64,000 bases of DNA from Subtercola boreus (lineage in GTDB: Bacteria; Actinomycetota; Actinomycetes; Actinomycetales; Microbacteriaceae): the NCBI RefSeq assembly GCF_006716115.1, contig NZ_VFOO01000001.1:2914001-2978000 (forward strand), given 5' to 3'. Below are positions 7,843 to 16,043 of the stretch, piece after piece. How positions within the stretch are numbered: the first letter of the stretch is position 1; each line of letters opens with the position of its first letter. The notes beneath the pieces are model-generated. The model saw only the letters and a list, made by a program, of their open reading frames with translations, had not been told where the DNA came from and did not search any database. Made by a program: the position numbers and the translations under genes.

Positions 7843-8896
7843 TCCAAACCACCTTCCATGTAGAGGGAACGACTACCTCTTCGCCGGGATCGGGTATCAC
7901 GCAGTAGGTTGCGGAAGATGTGCCGATGCCGAAGTTACCGGCAACGTCTGACACTGCATCTTTGCACACTGCGAGGAAGTCATCGTCCTCTGGTTTAAAC
8001 CGGTCAGCGACCGTACCGTCTCCCGTGGGTTTCAGTTTTGGTTCAAGCGTGTAGGCCAGTGCAGGCCCTTCATCCATTCCCAGAGTGAAGCTTCTGTGGT
8101 TGCCAGAAGGAAGAGTGACATGCAGGTCTGCCGTTACGCCTAGCTCTTTGAGACGTTCACCCGAAGTTTCTAATCCATTTGCAGCTAGGCCAGGGTTCAG
8201 CACCGCAAATATCTTGTCTGCGTCAAGCTTGGCACCCGTCGCGTCGGTGTAGTTCGAGAGCTTTCTCGCCTTCCGAAATCGCCAACGAAGGGAAAACGAT
8301 CCGTCGGCGTTCGACAGATCCATGAGCTTGGCGGATGGATCATTCTTATCAGGGAACTGAAAATCAAGGCTTCTCAGCGCCAGGTTGGTATTTTTCAGAT
8401 CAGCGGCGGTGGTCAACGCCTTGATGACCGTAGTCACTTCGTGGAAATTCTGTCGCAGAGTATCGCTGATCAGTTTGACGAGGAAGCTGGCGACCCCTCG
8501 ATTACCGATGCGCTCGGTCAGCAAGACTGCGAACTTCCCGTGCGCTGGAAAGATCACAACATTGCGGAAATCAATGTGTTCCGTGTGTCCAGTCTTCCTC
8601 TCGAACACGATCTTCCCGTTGTCATCGATTCGAGACTCGATGCCCTTACTCCCCTGCGTAACCGTGAAGTAAATCGTTTGGGAGTCCTTGAACACTGACG
8701 CTATTACGAAGGTTGTATCGTCTTTCTTCGCGAAGGCGAATGGTTTATGACCCTTCGAAGCCACCAGCGTTTGCGCCAAGAGGTCCACGAGCTTGGTGCT
8801 ACGACCGTCGAGATCGTCTAGAGGTCTAGTTTCCGCTCCATGCTCAGACCGCGGTTTGATTGATATCAGATAAGGCACCACTTGATAAGTCGCCAA
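7808..8896 (-). CDS. Uncharacterised soluble protein, possibly RexA-like sensor
   Basis: A 362-aa protein. The chosen start is TTG, because a strong AGGGGAG ribosome site stands about six bases before it. The N-terminal 150 residues alternate strands and helices: a first strand, a helix around LVDLLAQTL, a hairpin around KKDDTTFVIAS, and IDFRNVVIFPAHGKFAVLLTE near 107-130. That order is reminiscent of lambda RexA. The C-terminal half is mixed alpha/beta with no catalytic motif recognised. It overlaps the 4-TM gene and is divergent from the KAP ATPase gene. No family is assigned with certainty; related DUF4747-type or Kiwa KwaB-type sensors are alternatives. Confidence 0.55.
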   Translation of the reverse strand: MATYQVVPYLISIKPRSEHGAETRPLDDLDGRSTKLVDLLAQTLVASKGHKPFAFAKKDDTTFVIASVFKDSQTIYFTVTQGSKGIESRIDDNGKIVFERKTGHTEHIDFRNVVIFPAHGKFAVLLTERIGNRGVASFLVKLISDTLRQNFHEVTTVIKALTTAADLKNTNLALRSLDFQFPDKNDPSAKLMDLSNADGSFSLRWRFRKARKLSNYTDATGAKLDADKIFAVLNPGLAANGLETSGERLKELGVTADLHVTLPSGNHRSFTLGMDEGPALAYTLEPKLKPTGDGTVADRFKPEDDDFLAVCKDAVSDVAGNFGIGTSSATYCVIPDPGEEVVVPSTWKVVWNVPDHIVPDSA

Positions 8897-9077
8897 CGTC
8901 TCCCCTTTGGAACCCCCGCGTCATGCGGCTAATTCAGAATGGTATCGACGTTAATCAGTCGCCGTGACTGGCATGCATGGAGACACGGTCAAGATCGTCA
9001 CGCACGAGCAGATTTCTCTTCCTTCGACGAGAGTATGAAGACCGTCACCGCACCTTCGGCGGTTAGTAGGGTGAGCT
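8897..9077. promoter_or_regulatory. Shared divergent promoter region of the putative sensor/4-TM pair and the KAP NTPase
   Basis: 181 bp between two divergent starts, less GC-rich than the host. It must hold promoters in both directions. No perfect operator palindrome was picked out by eye. The shared region is the main argument that the three genes may act together. Confidence 0.4.
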
Positions 9078-11180
9078 ATGACAAGTGCTGCGCCTGACCG
9101 ACTCGGTAGAACTCAACTTGGCGAGATCATCGCTGGGTCGCTCCAATCCCGGATCACATATTCGTCCGAATCGACCGTCACGGCCATAGTCGGAGAATGG
9201 GGTTCTGGCAAGAGTTGGCTGCTCCGGGAGATTGTCGCCTCAATCCAGGCGGCCGAATCATCCGATTTACTCATTCCAATCAGCGTCCGCAACTTCAATC
9301 CATGGCTGTACGCGGACGAAGACTCCCTCTTTGCGGGATTCGCGCAGCTTCTGCTCGGAGAAATTAGCAGCAGGCGAATCAGGATGAAGGTAGCGAAGGC
9401 GCTCCAATTAATTGGACCGTCTCTTAAATTCGGGCAGATAGACCTGTCCGATGCCACGATCAATTTAGCGAGCGCCGTTGGGTATGCCTCCGACCCCAAG
9501 TCGATACAGGGAAGCGTCAGAAAATCCCTCACGAAGTCGGGCAAGCAAATCCTCGTCGTGCTCGATGATCTGGATCGACTAACGCCGAACGAACTGTTAA
9601 TGGTGTTCAAACTAGTGCGGCTGCTTGGCGATATTGGCGGAATTCACTACTTACTGGTCTACGACGAATCGACGCTATTGCAATTGCTGGCTGCTACTCC
9701 GATTGCAGCCAAGAATGTTGGTCGCGCTCGAAACTACCTTGAGAAGATCGTCAGTCAGAAGTTCAGTGTGCCACCCATGCTCCCTAGCCAAGTCAGCGAA
9801 CTCGGTATAGAACGAATATTCCGCCAAGCTGCGGAACTTGATATTCCGATACCGCAAGACTCGGCATCTCGATTCGAGTGGATTTTTGATCAGATGATGC
9901 GCGGACTGCTGTCGAACCCGCGCATGCTCGATCAGTACGCCTCGGAAGTACTCACGCTTCCAACTGATCTCTTCCGCGAGGTCGATTTCTGCGACTGGTG
10001 CGTAACGACGTTTCTCCGAACTTCATTCCCCGATGTTTGGAAACTGATCATTCAGTACAGAGGAGCGCTCACCGGCAACGTCGATCAGATCATCGGTGGA
10101 GACAAAGATGCGCTGCCCGACTTCACTCGTCAGCTTGTCAAGCTGCTCTCGACTCGAAGTCAACTCGTCGGAGTCACAGACATGATCGTTGCCCTGTTCC
10201 CCATGGCGGGACTCGAACACAGATCAGTGCCTGCCGGTAGCCGAGCACCTGCCGCTCTAGCCGCCAACATGTGTGTCGGGGATGCTCGCTTTTTTGAGCG
10301 TTACCTGTGGCTGTCGCTACCACCTGGCGAGATATCTAACGAAGCGATCCGAAGTGCGCTGAAAGGAATCAGCAAATCCACGCCGAGCGACCAAGACTAT
10401 GCGCGATTCGGAGAAATACTTGAAGCGTCCCCGCTCGATGTGATCGATAGAGTGAGCCATCTTGTGCCTGCCGACGGCATTAGCATTCCCTTACTCGTGG
10501 GATACCTAGAAAGATACCCTCCATTCAATGCGCTCAATACAACCTACGGTGGCTCTGACCGCTCGATAGGTATCTACAGGATCATGACGATCTTAGAATC
10601 GGCATCGGCGACTGATCTTGCGGCAATCAAGGCTCGGGCAATGACACTCGGGCTTGCCGACGGCGACCTGTGGCTTGAGATTTCGAGAAGAATGCAACCT
10701 CTCAGATACCCGAATCTCGCCGAAGCGCTCGGTGACATTCAGTCACGAATTCTCGATCTACTGGAAGTCGCGTTCGCTGAGCTACCCACGCCCGGCGAAT
10801 TGACCGAGTCGCAGTCCATCGGTTTCTATTTCTATAGAAACGCTCGGAGAGACGATTTTTATCGGTTAGGAAAAGAGGCCGTTCTCGCAAGAAGGTGGCG
10901 GGCCGATGACACCATTGGTCTAGCGCTCAGCGTATGGACTGGCGAACGAGGATCGAGCATCGATAGCTTGAACGCTGATGTGATCGAGGCTGTTTTCGGA
11001 CTCGAGTTCCTACGCGAGTGCGAGGAAATACTTAGGTCCGAGGAAGAGGATTTAGTCGGCCAGTCACTGCCTGACAATTGGAGCTTCGACGGTGTACCAC
11101 CAACACTCGCTAATACCCGACTAATTGCACACGCAGCAGTGAGTTACATTCTCGCCAATGCCCCAGTCGAAGCAGACTGA
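9078..11180 (+). CDS. KAP family P-loop NTPase
   Basis: A 700-aa protein. Walker A is GEWGSGKS (residues 39-46). The FNPWLYAD segment (73-80) that typifies KAP proteins follows, then Walker B ILVVLDDLDR (158-167). A sensor-like segment HYLLVYDEST follows. Unlike eukaryotic and many bacterial KAP proteins, no transmembrane pair is seen between Walker A and B. The C-terminal 400 residues are helical and unassigned. KAP and other STAND/AAA-like ATPases are common in prophage and defence islands, where they act as sensors or power effectors. The nearest genes are a divergent membrane-effector pair and a convergent serine recombinase. NTPase activity is highly likely; the biological role is inference. 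Confidence 0.85.
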   Translation: MTSAAPDRLGRTQLGEIIAGSLQSRITYSSESTVTAIVGEWGSGKSWLLREIVASIQAAESSDLLIPISVRNFNPWLYADEDSLFAGFAQLLLGEISSRRIRMKVAKALQLIGPSLKFGQIDLSDATINLASAVGYASDPKSIQGSVRKSLTKSGKQILVVLDDLDRLTPNELLMVFKLVRLLGDIGGIHYLLVYDESTLLQLLAATPIAAKNVGRARNYLEKIVSQKFSVPPMLPSQVSELGIERIFRQAAELDIPIPQDSASRFEWIFDQMMRGLLSNPRMLDQYASEVLTLPTDLFREVDFCDWCVTTFLRTSFPDVWKLIIQYRGALTGNVDQIIGGDKDALPDFTRQLVKLLSTRSQLVGVTDMIVALFPMAGLEHRSVPAGSRAPAALAANMCVGDARFFERYLWLSLPPGEISNEAIRSALKGISKSTPSDQDYARFGEILEASPLDVIDRVSHLVPADGISIPLLVGYLERYPPFNALNTTYGGSDRSIGIYRIMTILESASATDLAAIKARAMTLGLADGDLWLEISRRMQPLRYPNLAEALGDIQSRILDLLEVAFAELPTPGELTESQSIGFYFYRNARRDDFYRLGKEAVLARRWRADDTIGLALSVWTGERGSSIDSLNADVIEAVFGLEFLRECEEILRSEEEDLVGQSLPDNWSFDGVPPTLANTRLIAHAAVSYILANAPVEAD

Positions 11181-11194
11181 GCCAAGCGACGCGG

Positions 11195-11761
11195 TCACCT
11201 CACCCGGGCCGGGCCAAGATGCCGGTAAATCGTTGCCACACCAACTCCAATAATTTGGGCAATTTCAGCCTTCGTGTGGTCGCCTGAATCGTAAAGCTTC
11301 TGTGCCAGCTTGAGCTTCTTTTCGTCCATTGCCAGCGGCCTACCCCCGGTTCGTCCTGACTCTCTGGCAACAGCTAAGCCCGCCTTGGTTCGCTCAATCA
11401 ACGTGTCACGCTCAAGCTGGGCAAATGCGGCGATGACTGTGATCATGGCCCGGCCCATTGCGCCAGACGTATCAATTCCTTCCGTGAGGCTTCGGAAGTT
11501 GATCTCACGCTCGGCAAGATCATCAAGTAACGCCAGCGTATGCCGCGTGTTTCTACCGAGCCTGTCCAGCTTCCACACGAGCAGGGTATCCCCCGCCCTT
11601 AGGTAGTCGAGACACTTATCCAGTTCGGGCCGAGAGGCAAGCGTGCCCGAGACACCGTGATCCGTGAAGAACTTTTCAGCCCCACCTATCTTGAGAGCGT
11701 CCAGTTGCAATTGAGGATTCTGGTCAGCGGTGCTAACGCGGCTGTAGGCGATGATGGTCAT
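11195..11761 (-). CDS. Serine recombinase, resolvase/invertase family
   Basis: A 188-aa protein of standard small-resolvase length. YSRVST places the catalytic serine at residue 10. The core includes DKCLDYLRAGDTLLVWKLDRLGR, which carries the active-site Arg residues (quoted here in pieces: DTLLVWKLDRLGR), and the long E helix follows (FAQLERDTLIERTKAGL). The C-terminal HTH (AEIAQIIGVGVATIYRHLG) binds recombination sites. It is convergent with the KAP gene, 14 bp from its end. It may resolve dimers of the excised element or invert DNA; no inverted crossover sites were identified. The protein looks intact. Confidence 0.93.
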   Translation of the reverse strand: MTIIAYSRVSTADQNPQLQLDALKIGGAEKFFTDHGVSGTLASRPELDKCLDYLRAGDTLLVWKLDRLGRNTRHTLALLDDLAEREINFRSLTEGIDTSGAMGRAMITVIAAFAQLERDTLIERTKAGLAVARESGRTGGRPLAMDEKKLKLAQKLYDSGDHTKAEIAQIIGVGVATIYRHLGPARVR

Positions 11762-11922
11762 GACACAGTTTTATCATAACTTGACTATCAATTGCTAGGG
11801 TTTCGGATACGAGTTTTGAGAAAAATATCGCCTGAATTTAAGGGGCGAGCACGCCTACGTTTGGACTATCACTAGAGAATCGTTTTTGAAAAACCCGTCG
11901 CGCGGTACCGTACTGGATTGAT

Positions 11923-12885
11923 ATGGCTAACATCGTGATCATGGCCGATGAAGAGATCGACGCTCCAAGGCTGGTTTGGCACTACACCTCCACCGAAGGC
12001 TTGCTGGGCATTGTCCAACGCCACGTTCTCTGGGCAACATCGGCAGCGTTTATGAACGATGCCGAAGAGCTGAAAGCTGGCGCGACGGCATTTCGGGCAT
12101 ATTTTGAGGAAAGAAAGCCTGATCTGTCCGCAAAGGTAGTGTCCGAAATCACGAAGAGTGGACACTTGTCACCGGGCAGCGTCTTCGATACTTACTTGCT
12201 CTCAGCGTCTCGGCTTCGAGATAGCCTCACGATGTGGCGAAACTACGGTGGAAGCGGGGTTGCGTTCGCAGTTGGGATCGATAGAACTGCGAAATTGGCC
12301 ATCCTCGAGCAGAGGCGAGGAGAGTCCCATCCCAGCCCGCCACCCGACTACGATCCTCCCGACTGGATTGAGTTGGAAAATGGGCGCAGGGTGAACGCAG
12401 CGTACGATCCAGACACAATTTTCTCTTTCGGGGCCGAGTGGCAGCGAGTCGTGTACATCGCAGAGGGGACTCCCAAGAAGATTCGGAAGGCACTCGACAG
12501 GCTAGTTTCACGCATTGAGAGCCGCGAGGAGGGCCAAATCACCATCTGGCTTGGCGGAAGTTCATTTCACCACTTCAAAAACGCCGGGTTTCGCGACGAG
12601 AGGGAGGTAAGGCTCCTATTCGACATCAACCCTTCGTGGAAGTTCGTATTGCACAGGCCGAGCCGGTTTGGACCGGTTCCCTACGTAGAAATCACATCGC
12701 CCGAGGCATCTTCTGATGAAAGTCGCGAGCACTGGGCCAAGAAAGCAAGCGTTCTGCCCATTCATGAGATCGTCGTTGGCCCGACACTCTTTGCGGAAGA
12801 CGCGAAGCGATCTCTAAGAATGTTGCTTGACCACACGGGCTATGGGCATGTCAAGGTCAGTTCCAGTAAGACTCCATATCGGTAG
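11923..12885 (+). CDS. DUF2971 family protein
   Basis: A 320-aa protein. The N-terminus has the DUF2971 signature WHYTSTEGLLGIV, then LWATSAAFMNDAEEL, and later LTMWRNYGGSGVAFAVGID and FRDEREVRLLF. The family's biochemical function is not established. It is frequent on mobile elements and near defence genes, and the arrangement of its conserved H-Y-T, N-D and W-Y-G residues has invited comparison with ADP-ribosyltransferase folds, which is not proven here. A second in-frame Met six codons later is an equally possible start, since neither has a strong ribosome site. The gene sits alone between a serine recombinase and the PIN pair. Confidence 0.8.
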   Translation: MANIVIMADEEIDAPRLVWHYTSTEGLLGIVQRHVLWATSAAFMNDAEELKAGATAFRAYFEERKPDLSAKVVSEITKSGHLSPGSVFDTYLLSASRLRDSLTMWRNYGGSGVAFAVGIDRTAKLAILEQRRGESHPSPPPDYDPPDWIELENGRRVNAAYDPDTIFSFGAEWQRVVYIAEGTPKKIRKALDRLVSRIESREEGQITIWLGGSSFHHFKNAGFRDEREVRLLFDINPSWKFVLHRPSRFGPVPYVEITSPEASSDESREHWAKKASVLPIHEIVVGPTLFAEDAKRSLRMLLDHTGYGHVKVSSSKTPYR

Positions 12886-12894
12886 TGGCGATAC

Positions 12895-13542
12895 CTACTC
12901 GCCCTCCGAAATAGCGAGGTCGATTAGGCGCAGAAATTCCGGTATCACGTCGCTGTCGAGAGTGAAAGTTACTGGAATAGACAGCTCGATGTCGGACATG
13001 TCACCGCCCGATCTCCGCGCAATCGCTGCTTCTATTGCCGAGGAGAAGTCATCAACGAACTCTCTGCAAGCTTGTATGGGCTGATCAACGGTGCGGACCA
13101 ACATCTCTCTCGCCTGCCCTGTCCGATCCGCCACTTGAAATGCCCGCAAATCATCCGCCCAGTCCAAGATCTGCGAATAAGTTGACGCGAATCGATTGGC
13201 TATATGGTCCATGAGAACCGGGTCACCCGGTTCCCCCGGCTTTCCAAACCCCTCTTGCTGAGCCTCTTCACTGATGACCATCGGTAGCCGCGAAGCGATG
13301 CCCTCGATTCGTTTCATCTGATAAATAGCTTGAGCCTTGAATTCGCTGGCGGTGTATTGATTGATGAAATTCATGCTGTATCCGAAATGGTAGTCACGCC
13401 ACTTCGCCTCGTGCTTTTGCATCTCGATCCTTAGCGCGCAAGCAAAATATAGGTGCTCCCATAGTGGAGGTTTCGAAGCCAGAACCTCACGACGACCACT
13501 CTCATCTCGTGGAACCCGAAGCATGAAGTTCTCGTCAGTCAT
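12895..13542 (-). CDS. Helical protein of unknown function, partner of the PIN nuclease
   Basis: A 215-aa, mostly helical soluble protein rich in charged residues (EHLYFACALRIEMQKHEAKW near the N-terminus; EFVDDFSSAIEAAIARR near the C-terminus). The start at MTDENFML is chosen because it overlaps the end of the PIN gene by 8 bp; reading further upstream would run into that gene's coding frame. No family was recognised. Strict coupling to a PIN-domain nuclease suggests an inhibitor, adaptor or second effector subunit, although classical antitoxins are usually shorter and precede the toxin. Its 3' end stops 9 bp from the convergent DUF2971 gene. Confidence 0.6.
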   Translation of the reverse strand: MTDENFMLRVPRDESGRREVLASKPPLWEHLYFACALRIEMQKHEAKWRDYHFGYSMNFINQYTASEFKAQAIYQMKRIEGIASRLPMVISEEAQQEGFGKPGEPGDPVLMDHIANRFASTYSQILDWADDLRAFQVADRTGQAREMLVRTVDQPIQACREFVDDFSSAIEAAIARRSGGDMSDIELSIPVTFTLDSDVIPEFLRLIDLAISEGE

Positions 13543-14368
13543 CGGCCCGCTGCCTTGCTTTCTCGGCCATGAACGGTAGGGGAAGTAACGAGGATTCGAT
13601 ACCAACCCCTCGGGTTCGGATACGCATTCCCCGATCCTGTGAGACAACGGTGAAACGACCCTCGCATGCAGAAGCGAAATAGACCGACTGCCGCACGATC
13701 TCATCGTCCATACGATTCCACCGTTGATGGCCGATTGGTTCGTCAATAAATTGGATCGTGACGTTCCGCCTCACCCCATGCGGACCAAATGGAGACATGT
13801 CCGACAGATATGGGTCGAAGGCCCTGATTACAGTGCGTGCCTTCTTATCGAATTCCTTGTCTCGGTCTTTCATGTTGTCGAGTTCATCGAGCACTACCAA
13901 TGGAATAAGGAGCTTCACCTTTTTCGAAGGGACGATTGTAGGCCAATCAAGTTCATTGAACATTCGTCCGTGAAGGAGCACATTTGTGTCGAGAACTAAA
14001 GCGTGTTCGTCTCTATCGAGGCTGAGGATCTCGGAGTAGTGATCAAGTTGCGACATGATTTGTGAAAGTCGATTGAGTTGAAAATAGACTTCGCTTTCGA
14101 TGAGGGGGATGGGCCGTTGAGTTTGAGTACTGATCTCTCTAATCCGCCAGTACCTTTCAGTCTGAAACCCTTGAGTCACTGAAGGATCTGAGAACAGCGT
14201 TCTCGTGCGTTGGTCAGCTGCTTCGATGAAGAGTAGATATAGCGATGCTGCGATTTCAGCATCCACACTCAAACTCGTCAGTCTCGCATTCAGCTCCATA
14301 AGCACCCCGCCGATCTGCTCCCTCGCACGATCAAGCGCCACACCTTTGTTGAGAAAGTTCCAAGCCAT
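13535..14368 (-). CDS. PIN-domain ribonuclease with helical N-terminal extension
   Basis: A 277-aa protein. A helical N-terminal region (about 1-118) precedes a PIN domain with the expected acidic residues: Asp127 (ALVLDTNVLLHG), Glu162 in VVLDELDNMKDR, Asp221/Asp222 (DDEIVRQSVYFA) and Asp245 (VVSQDRGMRI). The pattern is closest to PhoH/NYN-associated PIN domains rather than short VapC toxins. All catalytic acids are present, so Mg-dependent RNA cleavage is likely. The ATG at MAWNFL is favoured over an upstream TTG because of a CAGGA site. It overlaps a 215-aa partner gene. Both genes may form a toxin- or abortive-infection-type module; that role is inference. Confidence 0.82.
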   Translation of the reverse strand: MAWNFLNKGVALDRAREQIGGVLMELNARLTSLSVDAEIAASLYLLFIEAADQRTRTLFSDPSVTQGFQTERYWRIREISTQTQRPIPLIESEVYFQLNRLSQIMSQLDHYSEILSLDRDEHALVLDTNVLLHGRMFNELDWPTIVPSKKVKLLIPLVVLDELDNMKDRDKEFDKKARTVIRAFDPYLSDMSPFGPHGVRRNVTIQFIDEPIGHQRWNRMDDEIVRQSVYFASACEGRFTVVSQDRGMRIRTRGVGIESSLLPLPFMAEKARQRADD

Positions 14369-14571
14369 AACCGAATCCTGCCCGTCAGAACGCGTGCGAG
14401 CCAAAAGTACTCACCATTTCGAGAATATGGCTCAGGGTTCGTGTGGGAGTGGCACCGGGTTATCGGAGATGAAAGAAGTGGCTATGCAAACAGGGATCAC
14501 CCCGAAGCGCCAGCAACAGGGTGATCCGTTCTTACAACCGACGCGCCCGCCCCAACGCGTCAGCAGTAAGT

Positions 14572-14988
14572 CTATGAACGCGAATCGAACGAGATAGAGC
14601 TACCGGTACGGATTGGCGCGCCAAACTCTTTACGCACTTTCGCGAGCGCCGCCTCACGCTCAGACTCCGTAGGGATCAACCACGCTTGATCCCTTCTGCG
14701 CTGACGCTCGGCCTCGAATTCAAGCGAGCCGGAGAGGAGCACTGGTAGATCAGACGGGAACGGGCCTAGTCCAATTCTGGGATCGTCCCCCGTCGCGACA
14801 GCAGCAAGCCATGTCTCGCCGTTCCGATCCCGAGACGCATCGATCATGGCTTCCGTCACCGTTAGGGTGTCGCCGCGACGACCGATGTACGAGGGGTAGA
14901 AGTCGCCTATGGACAGCGTCACTCCTGTCGCGAGAATGTGAATCTGGTCACCCGGCTTGATGCTGGTGGCCTTGGTTGCTGCGGTCAT
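14572..14988 (-). CDS. Hypothetical mobile-element protein
   Basis: A 138-aa soluble protein preceded by a good AAAGGGG ribosome site. The first half looks beta-rich and barrel-like (IKPGDQIHILATG..LSIGDFY..Y.GRRGDTLTV). The C-terminal part is a charged helix (FEAERQRRRDQAWLIPTESEREAALAKVRKEFG). No family was recognised. It belongs to a run of small minus-strand genes between the PIN pair and the XRE regulator, and presumably has an element-maintenance role. Confidence 0.6.
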   Translation of the reverse strand: MTAATKATSIKPGDQIHILATGVTLSIGDFYPSYIGRRGDTLTVTEAMIDASRDRNGETWLAAVATGDDPRIGLGPFPSDLPVLLSGSLEFEAERQRRRDQAWLIPTESEREAALAKVRKEFGAPIRTGSSISFDSRS

Positions 14989-15019
14989 GCTGCGCCCCTT
15001 TCCTCGGGCTTTTGTGTCG

Positions 15020-15544
15020 TCAGTGGACGAGAGCGTTGAGGTTCTCGATGAATCCCAGATCGCTGAACTGGTGCTTTTCCATCTCGGCGATGAGATCTGT
15101 TCCTGCTTCGTGGCGGGAGACGAATGATGCGACTGCTCGAACGACAGTGTTGGAATCGGCGATTAGCTCGACGATTGCGGCATCATCGATTCCCATTTGC
15201 GAGAGCAAAGCAAGAACGATTTTGGCTTCTGAGTCGGCTGCCCGGATTTCGACAGAAGTGGTGCCGGTCTGTCGTGCGATGAGACGTGTCTCTCTCGCAT
15301 TGTCAGCGAGGTCTACCAGTCGGGTCAGGAGGGACGGTGGCGCGGCGGAAGTGAAGAGCGCACCCGCTCGAAGTTGTTTCGACAAATGGGCGTTCGCGTG
15401 TCGTGACAACGCCGACACCGATACGTCATACATCGATGAGATCGACACGAGCGAGTCTCCCTGTGAAAGAAGATTGTCGATTGCTCGATTATCCCGAGAG
15501 GTGCAAATGCTGCACTTTCGCCCGAGCTTGGTTTCTTGAATCAT
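15020..15544 (-). CDS. Small Cys-motif/HTH protein of mobile-element type
   Basis: A 174-aa protein with a strong GGAGG ribosome site. The N-terminus has a CSIC knuckle (residues 11-14) and a helix-turn-helix-like segment (SLVSISSMYDVSVSALSRHANAH); a long helical C-terminal half follows. Similar small proteins with a Cys pair and an HTH are found in phages and plasmids, sometimes annotated as terminase small subunit-like or transposase-HTH-like. It is 31 bp from the next gene and co-oriented with it, so the two are probably co-transcribed. The function is unknown. Confidence 0.6.
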   Translation of the reverse strand: MIQETKLGRKCSICTSRDNRAIDNLLSQGDSLVSISSMYDVSVSALSRHANAHLSKQLRAGALFTSAAPPSLLTRLVDLADNARETRLIARQTGTTSVEIRAADSEAKIVLALLSQMGIDDAAIVELIADSNTVVRAVASFVSRHEAGTDLIAEMEKHQFSDLGFIENLNALVH

Positions 15545-15707
15545 GGCGACCTCCGCCCCGAAGATGCTGACCTCGAAATCAGCGTTGCCGAGATATTCGG
15601 CGCACCGGTATCGCCGATGGTCGCGTTACGGGAATGCTAAAACTTCTCGTTTCATCCCGTAATACTATTGTACCAGAGTTTGTACCAAGATGTGCTGAGT
15701 TTGCGAT

Positions 15708-15953
15708 TTAGCGTCGGTGAATTAGTTCGCGAACCAGGTCACCCAGATCGATATTCAGGGCATTCGCGAGGTGGTACCAAGTCTCAAGCGACCCTCGGGA
15801 GTCACCAACCTCTATCTCGATCAAGGTACGACGACTCACCCCGCTCAACTCCGACAAGGCTTCGTACGTCAGGTGCGCGTCATGACGCAACCGACTGAGC
15901 TTCAAACGCAGTGCCTCGAAGTCTGGCTCGGGTCGATCCGTCTCTACTGGCAC
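15708..15953 (-). CDS. XRE-family transcriptional regulator
   Basis: An 81-aa protein, GTG start, consisting almost entirely of a Cro/C1-type HTH: LRLKLSRLRHDAHLTYEALSE, then LSGVSRRTLIEIEVGDSRGSL and a closing helix LANALNIDLGDLVRELI. It probably dimerises on palindromic DNA. It is divergent from the interrupted lipoprotein gene, and the 90-bp space between them holds a perfect GTGCGGA palindrome plus a second imperfect copy. It is likely the lysogeny-style repressor of the element. Confidence 0.85.
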   Translation of the reverse strand: MPVETDRPEPDFEALRLKLSRLRHDAHLTYEALSELSGVSRRTLIEIEVGDSRGSLETWYHLANALNIDLGDLVRELIHRR

Positions 15954-15987
15954 GGATCAAGTTCAGGTCCGCCAAGTCGATTTTACA

Positions 15988-16026
15988 GTGCGGACTTCCG
16001 CACAATATGGTGAGGGAATCCGCACC
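15988..16026. promoter_or_regulatory. Operator pair between the XRE regulator and the lipoprotein gene
   Basis: GTGCGGA-CT-TCCGCAC is a perfect 7-bp inverted repeat. About 6 bp further on, GGTGaGGGA-a-TCCGCACC is an imperfect second copy. Both lie between divergent starts, as expected for autoregulation by the adjacent small XRE protein. Confidence 0.6.
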
Positions 16027-16043
16027 ATAGCAAAGGACGCACA

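Noticed and set aside
7342-8896. Firm assignment as Kiwa (KwaA/KwaB)
   Set aside because: Only the 4-TM topology agrees; gene order is reversed and no DUF4868 features were recognised.
11195-11761. Transposase of an insertion sequence
   Set aside because: It has small resolvase length and HTH, with no terminal inverted repeats or target duplication found around it.
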